NCBI GenBank assembly: GCA_937887565.1
Contig: CALABS010000053.1
Coordinates: 44,403-108,402 of the forward strand
DNA from: an uncultured Rhodospirillaceae bacterium
GTDB lineage: Bacteria; Pseudomonadota; Alphaproteobacteria; Rhodospirillales; Magnetospirillaceae
Direction of reading: 5' to 3'
DNA length: 64,000 nucleotides
Part shown: positions 8,077 to 15,663 of the stretch, in pieces
Numbering within the stretch: position 1 is the first letter of the stretch
How the letters are laid out: each line of letters opens with the position of its first letter
Program-made: the position numbers and the translations under genes
Notes under the pieces: generated by a model
The model's input: the letters and a program-made list of their open reading frames with translations, nothing else
The model's database searches: none
Told to the model about the DNA's origin: nothing

Positions 8077-9369
8077 TCAGGCCGCGTCGAGGGCCTGGGA
8101 CAGGTCGGCGATGATGTCGTCCACGTGTTCGAGGCCGATGGACAATCGCACATAGCCCGGAGTCACGCCAGTCGCCAGCTGGTCCTCGGCGGACAGCTGC
8201 GAATGGGTGGTGCTGGCCGGGTGGATGGCCAGCGACCGGGCATCGCCGATATTGGCCACGTGGTAGAACATCTCGAGCTTGTCGATGAAGTGCTTGCCGG
8301 CCTCGGCGCCGCCCTTCAGCTCGAATCCCAGCAGGGCGCCGTAGCCGTGCTTGAGCGCCGCGTCGGCGCGGCGGCGGTATTCGCCCTGCATGACGCCCGG
8401 ATAGATCACCGTCTCGACCTTGGGATGCTTGCTCAGCCAGAGGGCGACGGCGGCGGCGTTGTCGCAATGCACGCGCATGCGCAGCGGCAGGGTCTCCAGG
8501 CCCTGGATGATCTGGAAGGCGTTGAACGGGCTCATGGCGGCGCCGACGTCGCGCTGGAGGACGACACGGGCGCGGATGATGTAGGCGATGGGGCCCAACG
8601 GCTTGACCGCCTCGGTCCACACCGCGCCGTGATAGCTGGGGTCGGGCTGGGTCAGCAGCGGGAACCGGCCGGCGTGCTTCTCCCAGTCGAACCTGCCGCC
8701 GTCGACGATCATGCCGCCGATGGAGGTGCCGTGGCCGCCGATGAACTTGGTGGTCGAGTAGACGACGATATGGGCGCCGTGCTCCAGCGGCCGGCAGAGC
8801 ACCGGCGCCGCCGTATTGTCCATGATCAGCGGCACGCCGGCCTGCTCGGCCAACTTCCCCACTTCGGCGATGGGGAAGACGTGCAGCTTGGGATTGGGCA
8901 GGGTCTCGGCGTACCAGCAGCGGGTCCGCTCGTCGGTGGCCCTGACGAAGGCCTCGGGATCGGCGGGGTCGACGAACCGGGCCTCGACGCCGAACTGCTT
9001 GAGCGTGTTGGCGAACAGGTTCCAGGTGCCGCCATAGAGGTCGGTGGAGGTGACGAAGTTGTCGCCGGCCTGGCACAGGTTCATGATGGCGAAGGTGCTG
9101 GCGGCCTGCCCCGACGAGGTGGCCAGCGCGGCGACGCCGCCCTCGAGGGCGGCGATGCGGCTCTCCAGGACGTCCTGGGTCGGGTTCATGATGCGGGTGT
9201 AGATGTTGCCCAGTTCGGAAAGCGCGAACAGGTTGGCGGCATGGTCGGTGTCGCGGAACAGGTACGAGGTGGTCTGGTGGATGGGCACCGCCACCGACCC
9301 CGTGGTCGGATCGGCCCGGTAGCCCGCGTGGAGGACGATGGTTTCGGGATGCTTGCTCTTCACCGTCAT
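8077..9369 (-). CDS. metY: O-acetylhomoserine aminocarboxypropyltransferase (sulfhydrylase)
   Basis: 430 residues, the usual MetY length. The start at 9369 has AAGGAG nine bases upstream. This PLP enzyme of the Cys/Met metabolism fold makes homocysteine from O-acetylhomoserine and sulfide. Signatures are RIMNPTQDVLE near the N-terminus, ALATSSGQAA, and the PLP lysine in VVYSTTKFIGGHGT (about residue 210). The long insertion after the lysine distinguishes MetY from cystathionine gamma-synthase types. The leader carries a terminator-like hairpin (separate entry), so expression may be controlled by attenuation. Confidence 0.93.
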   Translation of the reverse strand: MTVKSKHPETIVLHAGYRADPTTGSVAVPIHQTTSYLFRDTDHAANLFALSELGNIYTRIMNPTQDVLESRIAALEGGVAALATSSGQAASTFAIMNLCQAGDNFVTSTDLYGGTWNLFANTLKQFGVEARFVDPADPEAFVRATDERTRCWYAETLPNPKLHVFPIAEVGKLAEQAGVPLIMDNTAAPVLCRPLEHGAHIVVYSTTKFIGGHGTSIGGMIVDGGRFDWEKHAGRFPLLTQPDPSYHGAVWTEAVKPLGPIAYIIRARVVLQRDVGAAMSPFNAFQIIQGLETLPLRMRVHCDNAAAVALWLSKHPKVETVIYPGVMQGEYRRRADAALKHGYGALLGFELKGGAEAGKHFIDKLEMFYHVANIGDARSLAIHPASTTHSQLSAEDQLATGVTPGYVRLSIGLEHVDDIIADLSQALDAA

Positions 9370-9396
9370 GGCCGTGGACTCCTTGCCAAAAAAAAT

Positions 9397-9413
9397 CCGC
9401 CTTAGCAGGGCGG
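9397..9413 (-). terminator. Terminator-like hairpin in the metY leader
   Basis: On the minus strand CCGCC and GGCGG (5-bp stem, 7-base loop) are followed by A and then eight T (plus-strand A run 9388-9395), only about 20-30 bases before the metY start. No gene is transcribed from upstream on this strand, since the neighbouring hydrolase gene is divergent. The hairpin therefore sits inside the metY leader and can only act on metY itself. A TTGACA at 9455-9460 could be the -35 of the promoter; the -10 is poor. Confidence 0.55.
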
Positions 9414-9513
9414 GGATGACCGGGGACTGAGAGTTGAACACCACGAATGCCGGCTGTCAAGCGGTCCTGCGGATGATATCCATTATTGAAATGTAAAATA
9501 ACCAGGGGTCTTC

Positions 9514-10581
9514 ATGTCCGAGGTGGAAACCATCCACGGCGTCGATGGCGGTCTGGCCGCCATCGTCCTCAACCGGCCCCGCGTGCTCAATGCCTTGTCT
9601 CCCCGGCAACTGACCGATCTTGGCCGCCTGCTGCTGGAGTGGCGGGACGATCCCGCCGTCGGCGCGGTGGTCGTCGAGGGCGCCGGGGAGAGGGCCTTCT
9701 GCGCCGGCGGGGACATCCGGGCGGTGTGGGATAATCGGCTGGCGGGACGGGAGGACGCCAACATCGCCATCTTCCGGGACGAATACCGCCTGGACCGCCT
9801 GATCCACCATTACCCCAAACCCTACGTGGCCGTTCTCGACGGCATCGTCATGGGCGGCGGCGCCGGTGTCTCGGTCAACGGCCGCTGGCGCGTGGCCACC
9901 GAGCGGACCCTGTTCGCCATGCCGGAAGCCGCCATCGGCTTCTTTCCCGACGTCGGCGCCACCCATTTCCTGTCTCGCTGTCCGGGACGGATCGGCGTTT
10001 TCCTGGGGCTCACCGGCACCCGGCTGGGTCCTGCCGACTGCCTGTGGGCGGGGCTGGCGACCCATTTCGTGCTGGCCTCGGCCCTGCCGGCGCTGAAGGT
10101 GGATCTGCGCCGGGCCGCCGGTTCCGGCAAGCCCGCCGAGGCAGTCGAGGCGATTCTCGCAGCGCATCACCGCGAGCCCGGACCTTCGTCGCTGGCGGAT
10201 CTGGCGCCCGCCGTCGACCGGGTGTTCGCCGTCCCCTCTCCACGCGAACTGGTCTCGGCGCTGGTGGCGGAGGGGGCCGATTGGGCGTGGCAGGCGCTGG
10301 AGTCCATCGGCGACGCATCGCCCACCAGCGTCGCGGTGATCTGGCGGCAGCTGTCGGACGGCAAGGGATTGGGCTTCGACGACGCCATCCGGCGGGAATT
10401 CCGCTTGGCCCGCCGGTTCCTCGCCGGGCACGATTTCCACGAGGGCATCCGGGCGCTGATGATCGACAAGGACCGGACACCGCATTGGTCGCCCCCGACC
10501 CTGGCCGAGCTGCCGGCGACGCGGATCGACGCCCTGTTCGCGCCGCTGGACGACGGAGAGCTTGAGTTCTTCGCGGGATGA
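9514..10581 (+). CDS. 3-hydroxyisobutyryl-CoA hydrolase (enoyl-CoA hydratase/isomerase family)
   Basis: 355 residues, crotonase fold. FCAGGDIRAVW forms the oxyanion-hole segment (about residues 63-73) and GIVMGGGAGVS the second. MPEAAIGFFPDVGATHFLSR (about residues 137-156) carries the Glu and Asp that distinguish HIBCH hydrolases from hydratases. The C-terminal extension with a LARRFLAGHDFHEGIRA segment also fits. The enzyme frees 3-hydroxyisobutyrate from its CoA ester in valine breakdown. It is divergent from metY and overlaps or closely precedes the DUF6898-like gene. Confidence 0.88.
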   Translation: MSEVETIHGVDGGLAAIVLNRPRVLNALSPRQLTDLGRLLLEWRDDPAVGAVVVEGAGERAFCAGGDIRAVWDNRLAGREDANIAIFRDEYRLDRLIHHYPKPYVAVLDGIVMGGGAGVSVNGRWRVATERTLFAMPEAAIGFFPDVGATHFLSRCPGRIGVFLGLTGTRLGPADCLWAGLATHFVLASALPALKVDLRRAAGSGKPAEAVEAILAAHHREPGPSSLADLAPAVDRVFAVPSPRELVSALVAEGADWAWQALESIGDASPTSVAVIWRQLSDGKGLGFDDAIRREFRLARRFLAGHDFHEGIRALMIDKDRTPHWSPPTLAELPATRIDALFAPLDDGELEFFAG

Positions 10582-10613
10582 GACATTCTGCGCGGCAACG
10601 CGAGGGCAGGGCC

Positions 10614-10808
10614 ATGGCAGCGGGAAGCGCCGTCTATTTCGAGATCAAGCGGGTGGGGAACTACCTCAAGGTTTCCGCCATCGATTCCGCGACCGCCACC
10701 GAGGTGTCGGTGGTCGGGCCGCTCCGCAGCCAGGCCCAGTTGCAGGCCACGGCGCTGCGGAAGCTCCGTTACGTGCTGGAAAAGCAGGCGAACCCGCCCA
10801 AGCGATAG
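10614..10808 (+). CDS. Small conserved protein, DUF6898-like
   Basis: 64 residues from the ATG at 10614, preceded by a purine-rich GAGGGCAGGG. An alternative ATG at 10578 overlaps the hydrolase stop (ATGA) and would add 12 residues. The FEIKRVGNYLKVSAID...TEVSVVGP pattern followed by an Arg/Lys-rich helix matches what I recall of a small alphaproteobacterial family, DUF6898. Function unknown. It probably shares a transcript with the preceding hydrolase gene and ends just before a strong hairpin. Confidence 0.7.
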   Translation: MAAGSAVYFEIKRVGNYLKVSAIDSATATEVSVVGPLRSQAQLQATALRKLRYVLEKQANPPKR

Positions 10809-10833
10809 CGGCCGGGCGCCGGCCCATCAAGAA

Positions 10834-10857
10834 AATGGCCGCCCCAGGGCGGCCATT
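10834..10857. terminator. Bidirectional terminator between DUF6898-like gene and mucR
   Basis: An 11-bp perfect stem (AATGGCCGCCC with its complement) and a minimal loop, followed by CTGTTT on the plus strand and by TTC TTG on the minus strand. It lies between two convergent genes, so it can end transcripts from both sides. Confidence 0.75.
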
Positions 10858-10876
10858 CTGTTTCGTCGGCAAGGCC

Positions 10877-11326
10877 TCAACGGCCGCGCCGACGGGGGGC
10901 CTTCTCGTCGCCGGCCTTGCGGCCGAGACCGATCTTCTTGGCGAAGTCGGAGCGCTGGGCGGCGTAATTGGGCGCCACCATGGGATAGTCGGCCGGCAGG
11001 CCCCATTTGGCCCGGTACTCGTCGGGGGTCATGTTGTACGTGGTGCGCAGATGCCGCTTCAACATCTTCAGCTTCTTGCCGTCCTCCAGGCAGACGATGT
11101 AGTCGGGCGTCACCGACTTCTTGACCGGAACCGCCGGCCTGGGCGCCTCGGTCTTCGCCTCCTGCGGGCCGCCCTCCAGCGAGGACAGCGATGCATAGAC
11201 GGTATGGATCACTTCCGGGATCTGGCCGGCGGGAAGCGGATTCTTGCTCACATAGGCCGCAACGACATCCACCGCCATGCGCAGGAGGTCGTCACGGTTG
11301 GCTTTGTCGGCGAGGATGTCAGTCAT
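10877..11326 (-). CDS. mucR: MucR/Ros-family transcriptional regulator
   Basis: 149 residues from the ATG at 11326, preceded by AGGTGG; an in-frame GTG at 11338 is the alternative. The N-terminal part resembles MucR oligomerisation regions, and the C-terminal DNA-binding domain shows KMLKRHLRTTYNMTPDEYR and WGLPADYPMVAPNYA. The zinc-finger positions read CLED...H...TTY: the second Cys is Asp and the second His is lost, so metal binding may be incomplete or absent, as in some MucR homologs. The family are global H-NS-like regulators of AT-rich promoters. An AT-rich leader upstream would suit autoregulation. Confidence 0.87.
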   Translation of the reverse strand: MTDILADKANRDDLLRMAVDVVAAYVSKNPLPAGQIPEVIHTVYASLSSLEGGPQEAKTEAPRPAVPVKKSVTPDYIVCLEDGKKLKMLKRHLRTTYNMTPDEYRAKWGLPADYPMVAPNYAAQRSDFAKKIGLGRKAGDEKAPRRRGR

Positions 11327-11663
11327 GGTGGTATCCACCTGAAGTCGGTTTCGGCGTCTGAATCAATGAATCCATGCATCGATTTGTGTGTCAATTCAAA
11401 AGTCGCTGACGCGAGTAATGAGTTCTTTTCGCTTCCGCCAATTTCAATAAAACCCCCCGTAAGGGGGAGGAATATAACCCAAACGTCTGTATGGTTTGCG
11501 AGGGATGATTTGCACCACGCCAGGGGACGCCACGGTTTCCGGTCGGATCGCCGTCGGTGCCCTGAAGTCGTCGCCGCTCCCCATGGATTAGTGGCGCATT
11601 GGCAAGGGGAGGCGACATATGGTATCTAGCGCCCACGTCCAACGAAATGAGCGGAAGATGGGA
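11327..11663. other. AT-rich intergenic region between mucR and rpiB
   Basis: About 340 bases with no supported gene. It is clearly richer in A and T than its surroundings (11355-11455). On the minus strand a TTGACA (11389-11394) with a 17-base spacer and weak ATTCAT (11366-11371) could be the mucR promoter. A C5/G5 hairpin (11454-11467) is followed on the minus strand by GTTTTATT. MucR-type proteins prefer such DNA, so autoregulation is plausible. No clear rpiB promoter was seen. Confidence 0.4.
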
Positions 11664-12113
11664 ATGAGCAAGCACACCATCGCGCTGGCCTCGGATCACG
11701 GTGGGGTCGAGATGAAGGCCCTGCTGAAGGAGGAGGTCGAGAAAAAGGGATTCGCCGTCCTCGACCTTGGAACCGACGGCAACGGGTCCGTCGACTACCC
11801 GGATTTCGCCGAGGCCATGGCCCGGGCGCTGAAGGACGGCAAGGCCGAGAAGGGCATTCTCATGTGCGGTACCGGCATCGGCATCTCCATCGCCGCCAAC
11901 CGCCACGCCCACGTCCGCGCCGCCCTGGTGCATGACGCCTACGGCGCCCGCATGTCGCGCCAGCATAACGACGCCAACGTCCTGGTCCTGGGCGGCCGCA
12001 CCATCGGCCCCGAGGTCGCCAAGGAATGCGTCGACATCTTCCTGACCACCGAGTTCGAGGGTGGCCGCCACGCCCGGCGCGTCGCCAAGCTGGCGGATGC
12101 CGGCGAACGCTGA
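11664..12113 (+). CDS. rpiB: Ribose-5-phosphate isomerase B
   Basis: 149 residues from the ATG at 11664, chosen because GGAAG lies six bases upstream; two further in-frame ATGs precede it. It interconverts ribose 5-phosphate and ribulose 5-phosphate. The family signatures are ASDHGG near the N-terminus, MCGTGIGISIAANR (the loop carrying the catalytic residues, about 67-80) and HNDANVLVLGGR. It is followed after 28 bases by glyA, and rpiB-glyA is a common alphaproteobacterial pair. It supplies ribose for nucleotides and, through ribulose 5-phosphate, for the riboflavin operon just downstream. Confidence 0.95.
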   Translation: MSKHTIALASDHGGVEMKALLKEEVEKKGFAVLDLGTDGNGSVDYPDFAEAMARALKDGKAEKGILMCGTGIGISIAANRHAHVRAALVHDAYGARMSRQHNDANVLVLGGRTIGPEVAKECVDIFLTTEFEGGRHARRVAKLADAGER

Positions 12114-12141
12114 TCAACACCGAACCGATCGAAAGACCAGC

Positions 12142-13422
12142 ATGACCACCACCACCGAAGCCTTCTTCCGCACTTCCCTGTCGGAGCGGGACAGCGACGT
12201 CTTCGCCGCGATCCAGAACGAGCTGAAGCGCCAGCAGGACCAGATCGAGCTGATCGCGTCCGAGAACATCGTCTCGCGCGCCGTCCTGGAGGCGCAGGGC
12301 TCGGTGATGACCAACAAATACGCCGAGGGGTATCCGGGCAAGCGCTACTACGGCGGCTGCGAATTCGTCGACGTCGTCGAGCAGTTGGCCATCGACCGTG
12401 CCTGCCGGATGTTCGGCTGCGGGTTCGCCAACGTCCAGCCAAGCTCGGGCTCGCAGGCCAACCAGGGCGTGTTCATGGCGCTGCTCCAGCCCGGCGACAC
12501 CATCATGGGAATGTCGCTCGCCGCCGGTGGCCACCTGACCCACGGCGCGGCGCCCAATCAGTCGGGCAAGTGGTTCAAGGCGGTGCAGTACGGCGTGCGC
12601 CAGCAGGACGCGCTCATCGACTTCGACGAGGTCGAGGCGCTGGCCCGCGAGCACAAGCCCAAGCTGATCATCGCCGGCGGTTCGGCCTATCCGCGCACCA
12701 TCGACTTCGCCCGCTTCCGCAAGATCGCCGACGAGGTCGGGGCGTTGTTCATGGTCGACATGGCCCATTTCGCCGGCTTGGTGGCGGGCGGACAGTATCC
12801 CAGCCCGTTCCCCCACGCCCATGTGGTGACCACCACCACCCACAAGACTCTGCGCGGCCCGCGCGGCGGCATGATCCTGACCAATGACGAGGCCATCGCC
12901 AAGAAGATCAACTCGGCGATCTTCCCCGGCATCCAGGGCGGCCCGCTGATGCACGTCATCGCCGGCAAGGCGGTGGCCTTCGGCGAGGCGCTCGAACCCG
13001 AGTTCAAGGACTACGCCCGCCGGGTGGTCGAGAACGCCCGCGCCCTGGCCGACGTCCTGGTCCGCCGGGGGCTGGCCATCGTGTCGGGGGGCACCGATTC
13101 GCACCTGATGCTGGTCGACCTGCGGCCCAAGAAGCTGACCGGCAAGGCCGCCGAGGCCAGCCTCGAGCACGCCGGCATGACCTGCAACAAGAACGGCATC
13201 CCGTTCGATCCCGAGAAGCCGACCATCACCTCGGGAATCCGCCTGGGCACCCCGGCCGGCACCACCCGCGGCTTCGGCGTCGAGGAGTTCCGGACGGTGG
13301 GCGAGATGATCGGCGACGTCCTGGACGGCCTGGCCGCCAATCCCGACGACAACTCGGCGGCCGAGAGCAAGGCCCGCGCCGAGGTGGCCGAACTTTGCAA
13401 GCGCTTCCCGATCTACCAGTGA
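12142..13422 (+). CDS. glyA: Serine hydroxymethyltransferase
   Basis: 426 residues, standard length. This PLP enzyme converts serine and tetrahydrofolate to glycine and methylene-tetrahydrofolate. It shows LIASENIVS, YAEGYPGKRYYGGCE, and the PLP lysine in TTTTHKTLRGPRGG (about residue 237). The C-terminal substrate domain includes SGIRLGTPA. The start at 12142 has only a weak purine stretch upstream (GAAAG), so coupling to rpiB may help. nrdR follows after about 60 bases. Confidence 0.97.
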   Translation: MTTTTEAFFRTSLSERDSDVFAAIQNELKRQQDQIELIASENIVSRAVLEAQGSVMTNKYAEGYPGKRYYGGCEFVDVVEQLAIDRACRMFGCGFANVQPSSGSQANQGVFMALLQPGDTIMGMSLAAGGHLTHGAAPNQSGKWFKAVQYGVRQQDALIDFDEVEALAREHKPKLIIAGGSAYPRTIDFARFRKIADEVGALFMVDMAHFAGLVAGGQYPSPFPHAHVVTTTTHKTLRGPRGGMILTNDEAIAKKINSAIFPGIQGGPLMHVIAGKAVAFGEALEPEFKDYARRVVENARALADVLVRRGLAIVSGGTDSHLMLVDLRPKKLTGKAAEASLEHAGMTCNKNGIPFDPEKPTITSGIRLGTPAGTTRGFGVEEFRTVGEMIGDVLDGLAANPDDNSAAESKARAEVAELCKRFPIYQ

Positions 13423-13484
13423 GTTGATCCAGCGCCGGGGGCCCCAGGGGGCGGCCTCCGGCGAGTCTCCAGGGGGATTTCCAG

Positions 13485-13952
13485 ATGCGTTGTCCGTTCT
13501 GCGGCCATGACGACACCCAGGTGAAGGATTCACGCCCGACCGAGGACAACTCGGCCATCCGGCGGCGGCGCTCGTGCCCCGAATGCGGGTCGCGCTTCAC
13601 CACCTTCGAGCGGGTGCAGATCCGCGACCTGGTGGTGATCAAGAAGGACGGTTCGCGGTCGCCCTTCGATCGCGAGAAGCTGCTCAAGTCGCTGCGCATC
13701 GCGCTCAGGAAGCGGCCGGTGGACGACGAGCAGATCGAGCGCATCGTCAACGGCATCCACCGCCGCCTCGAAAGCATGGGTGAGAACGAGGTGCCGTCCA
13801 AGTACATCGGCGAGCTGGTGATGGACGTGCTCATGGACCTGGACAAGGTGGCCTACGTCCGCTACGCCTCGGTGTACCGAAACTTCCGCGAAGCCAAGGA
13901 CTTCGAGGACTTCCTGGGTAAGATGGTCGGTGGCCTGCGCGACGACGACTGA
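13485..13952 (+). CDS. nrdR: Transcriptional repressor NrdR
   Basis: 155 residues. The N-terminal zinc ribbon (CPFC...CPEC, residues 3-34) is followed by an ATP-cone domain (about 49-139) beginning VIKKDGSRSPFDREKL. NrdR represses ribonucleotide reductase genes when dATP-loaded, binding NrdR boxes. AGGGGG lies upstream of the start. Its position directly before ribD is conserved in alphaproteobacteria. The end overlaps the likely ribD start by 23 bases. Confidence 0.96.
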   Translation: MRCPFCGHDDTQVKDSRPTEDNSAIRRRRSCPECGSRFTTFERVQIRDLVVIKKDGSRSPFDREKLLKSLRIALRKRPVDDEQIERIVNGIHRRLESMGENEVPSKYIGELVMDVLMDLDKVAYVRYASVYRNFREAKDFEDFLGKMVGGLRDDD

Positions 13953-15045
13953 CGGCGACCGCGCCCATATGCTGGCCGCGCTGGGCCTTGCCCGGCGGGG
14001 TCTGGGGACGGTGTGGCCGAACCCTGCGGTCGGCTGCGTCATCGTCGGCGGCGGCCGCGTGGTCGGCCGCGGCTGGACCCAGCCGGGCGGGCGCCCCCAC
14101 GCGGAGACCGAGGCCCTGGCCATGGCCGGCGAGGCGGCCCGCGGCGCGACGGCCTATGTCAGCCTGGAGCCCTGTTCCCACCACGGCAAGACACCGCCTT
14201 GCGCCGAGGCGCTGATCGCCGCCGGGGTGGCGCGAGTGGTGGTGGCCACCGAGGACCCCGATCCACGGGTGTCCGGCAGGGGGCTCGCCATGCTGCGCGA
14301 GGCCGGCATCCAGGTGACCGAGGGCGTCTGCCGCGCCGAGGCCGACGACCTTAACGCCGGCTTCTTCCTCAAAGTCCGCGAGGGCCGGCCGCTGGTGACG
14401 CTGAAGCTGGCCACCACGCTGGACGGCCGCATCGCCACCCATACCGGCGAGAGCAAATGGATCACCGGCGAGCCGGCCCGCGCCGTGGCGCATTTGTTGC
14501 GGGCCGAGAACGACGTCGTCATGGTCGGCAGCGGCACCGCCATCGCCGACGATCCCGACCTGACCTGCCGCCTGCCCGGGCTGGAGGAGCGCTCGCCGGT
14601 TCGCGTCGTGGTCGACGGCCGCCTGCGTCTGCCGCTGACCAGCCGTCTCGTCGCCACAGCCAACGAGGTTCCCACCTGGGTGATTACCCAGGAGGGTGGC
14701 GACGAAACCCGTTGCGAGGCGTATCAGGATGCGGGCGTCGAGTTGATCGAGGTCCCCGCCGGCCCCGACCACACGCTCGACATGGCCGAGGCCATGGCCG
14801 CCCTGGCCGAAAGCGGTGTGACGCGGGTGCTGGTCGAAGGGGGCTCGCATCTGGCGGCCGCGCTGTTGCGGGACGGGCTGGTGGACCGGATGGTATGGTT
14901 TCGGGCGCCGCGCCTGATCGGCGGCGACGGACTGCCGGCGGCCCAGGCCTTCGGGGTCGACCATCTGGCGGCCACGCCGGGATTCGAGAGGGTCGACGTG
15001 CGGCCGCTGGGCGACGACGTCATGGAAACCTACAAGAAGATCTAG
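13930..15045 (+). CDS. ribD: Bifunctional riboflavin deaminase/reductase
   Basis: 371 residues from GTG 13930; an ATG at 13969 is possible, but the longer form supplies the N-terminal helix expected before the deaminase core. The deaminase domain (about 12-145) has the zinc ligands in GGRPHAETEAL and PCSHHGKTPPC. The reductase domain (about 155-370) has TLKLATTLDGRIA and GSGTAIADDPDLT. It deaminates and then reduces the product of GTP cyclohydrolase II. It is the first of four consecutive rib genes. Confidence 0.94.
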   Translation: MACATTTDGDRAHMLAALGLARRGLGTVWPNPAVGCVIVGGGRVVGRGWTQPGGRPHAETEALAMAGEAARGATAYVSLEPCSHHGKTPPCAEALIAAGVARVVVATEDPDPRVSGRGLAMLREAGIQVTEGVCRAEADDLNAGFFLKVREGRPLVTLKLATTLDGRIATHTGESKWITGEPARAVAHLLRAENDVVMVGSGTAIADDPDLTCRLPGLEERSPVRVVVDGRLRLPLTSRLVATANEVPTWVITQEGGDETRCEAYQDAGVELIEVPAGPDHTLDMAEAMAALAESGVTRVLVEGGSHLAAALLRDGLVDRMVWFRAPRLIGGDGLPAAQAFGVDHLAATPGFERVDVRPLGDDVMETYKKI

Positions 15046-15063
15046 AGAGGAGAGGGCCGGGCG

Positions 15064-15657
15064 ATGTTCACGGGAATCGTCACCGATCTGGGCCGGGTGC
15101 GGCGGGTCGTGAAGGGGGCGGGCAGGGAAACCCGTTTCGAGATCGACACGGCCTACGACACTGGAAGCATCGAGATCGGCGCCTCAATCGCCCATAACGG
15201 CGTCTGCCTGACCATCGTCGAGGTGGGCGAGGGTTGGTACGCCATCGAGGCCTCGGCCGAGACCCTGTCCAAGACCACCTTGGGCGACTGGGTCGAGGGC
15301 TCGCCCGTCAACCTCGAACGCGCCATGAAGGTCGGTGACGAGCTGGGCGGCCATATCGTGTCGGGTCACGTCGACGGAGTGGCGGTGGTCACCGCCATCG
15401 TTCCCGAGAACCAGTCGCTGCGCTTCACCTTCGAGGCCCCGGCCGAGCTGGAGAAATTCGTCGCCCCCAAGGGCTCGGTGGCGCTCGACGGCGTGTCGCT
15501 GACTGTCAACGAGGTTGATGGCCGCCGCTTCGGCATCAACGTCATTCCCCATACCCAGGCCGTGACCACCTTCGGCACCTACAGCGTCGGCAGTCGCGTG
15601 AATATGGAAATCGACATGCTCGCGCGCTATGTTGCCCGCCTTCTGGAAAGGGATTGA
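15064..15657 (+). CDS. ribE: Riboflavin synthase alpha chain
   Basis: 197 residues. The protein consists of two similar lumazine-binding beta-barrels: MFTGIVTDLG opens the first, and GGHIVSGHVDGVA is the link into the second (about residues 100-112). GVSLTVNEVDG in the second barrel mirrors GVCLTIVEVGEG in the first. It dismutates two dimethyl-ribityllumazines into riboflavin. AGGAGAGGG precedes the ATG. Gaps to ribD and ribB are 18 and 6 bases. Confidence 0.96.
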   Translation: MFTGIVTDLGRVRRVVKGAGRETRFEIDTAYDTGSIEIGASIAHNGVCLTIVEVGEGWYAIEASAETLSKTTLGDWVEGSPVNLERAMKVGDELGGHIVSGHVDGVAVVTAIVPENQSLRFTFEAPAELEKFVAPKGSVALDGVSLTVNEVDGRRFGINVIPHTQAVTTFGTYSVGSRVNMEIDMLARYVARLLERD

Positions 15658-15663
15658 GCGGCC

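Noticed and set aside
9370..9513. SAM-II riboswitch upstream of metY
   Set aside because: The conserved pseudoknot core is absent. Only a short terminator-like hairpin is present.
12114..12141. Glycine riboswitch before glyA
   Set aside because: The gap between rpiB and glyA is only 28 bases, too short for an aptamer.
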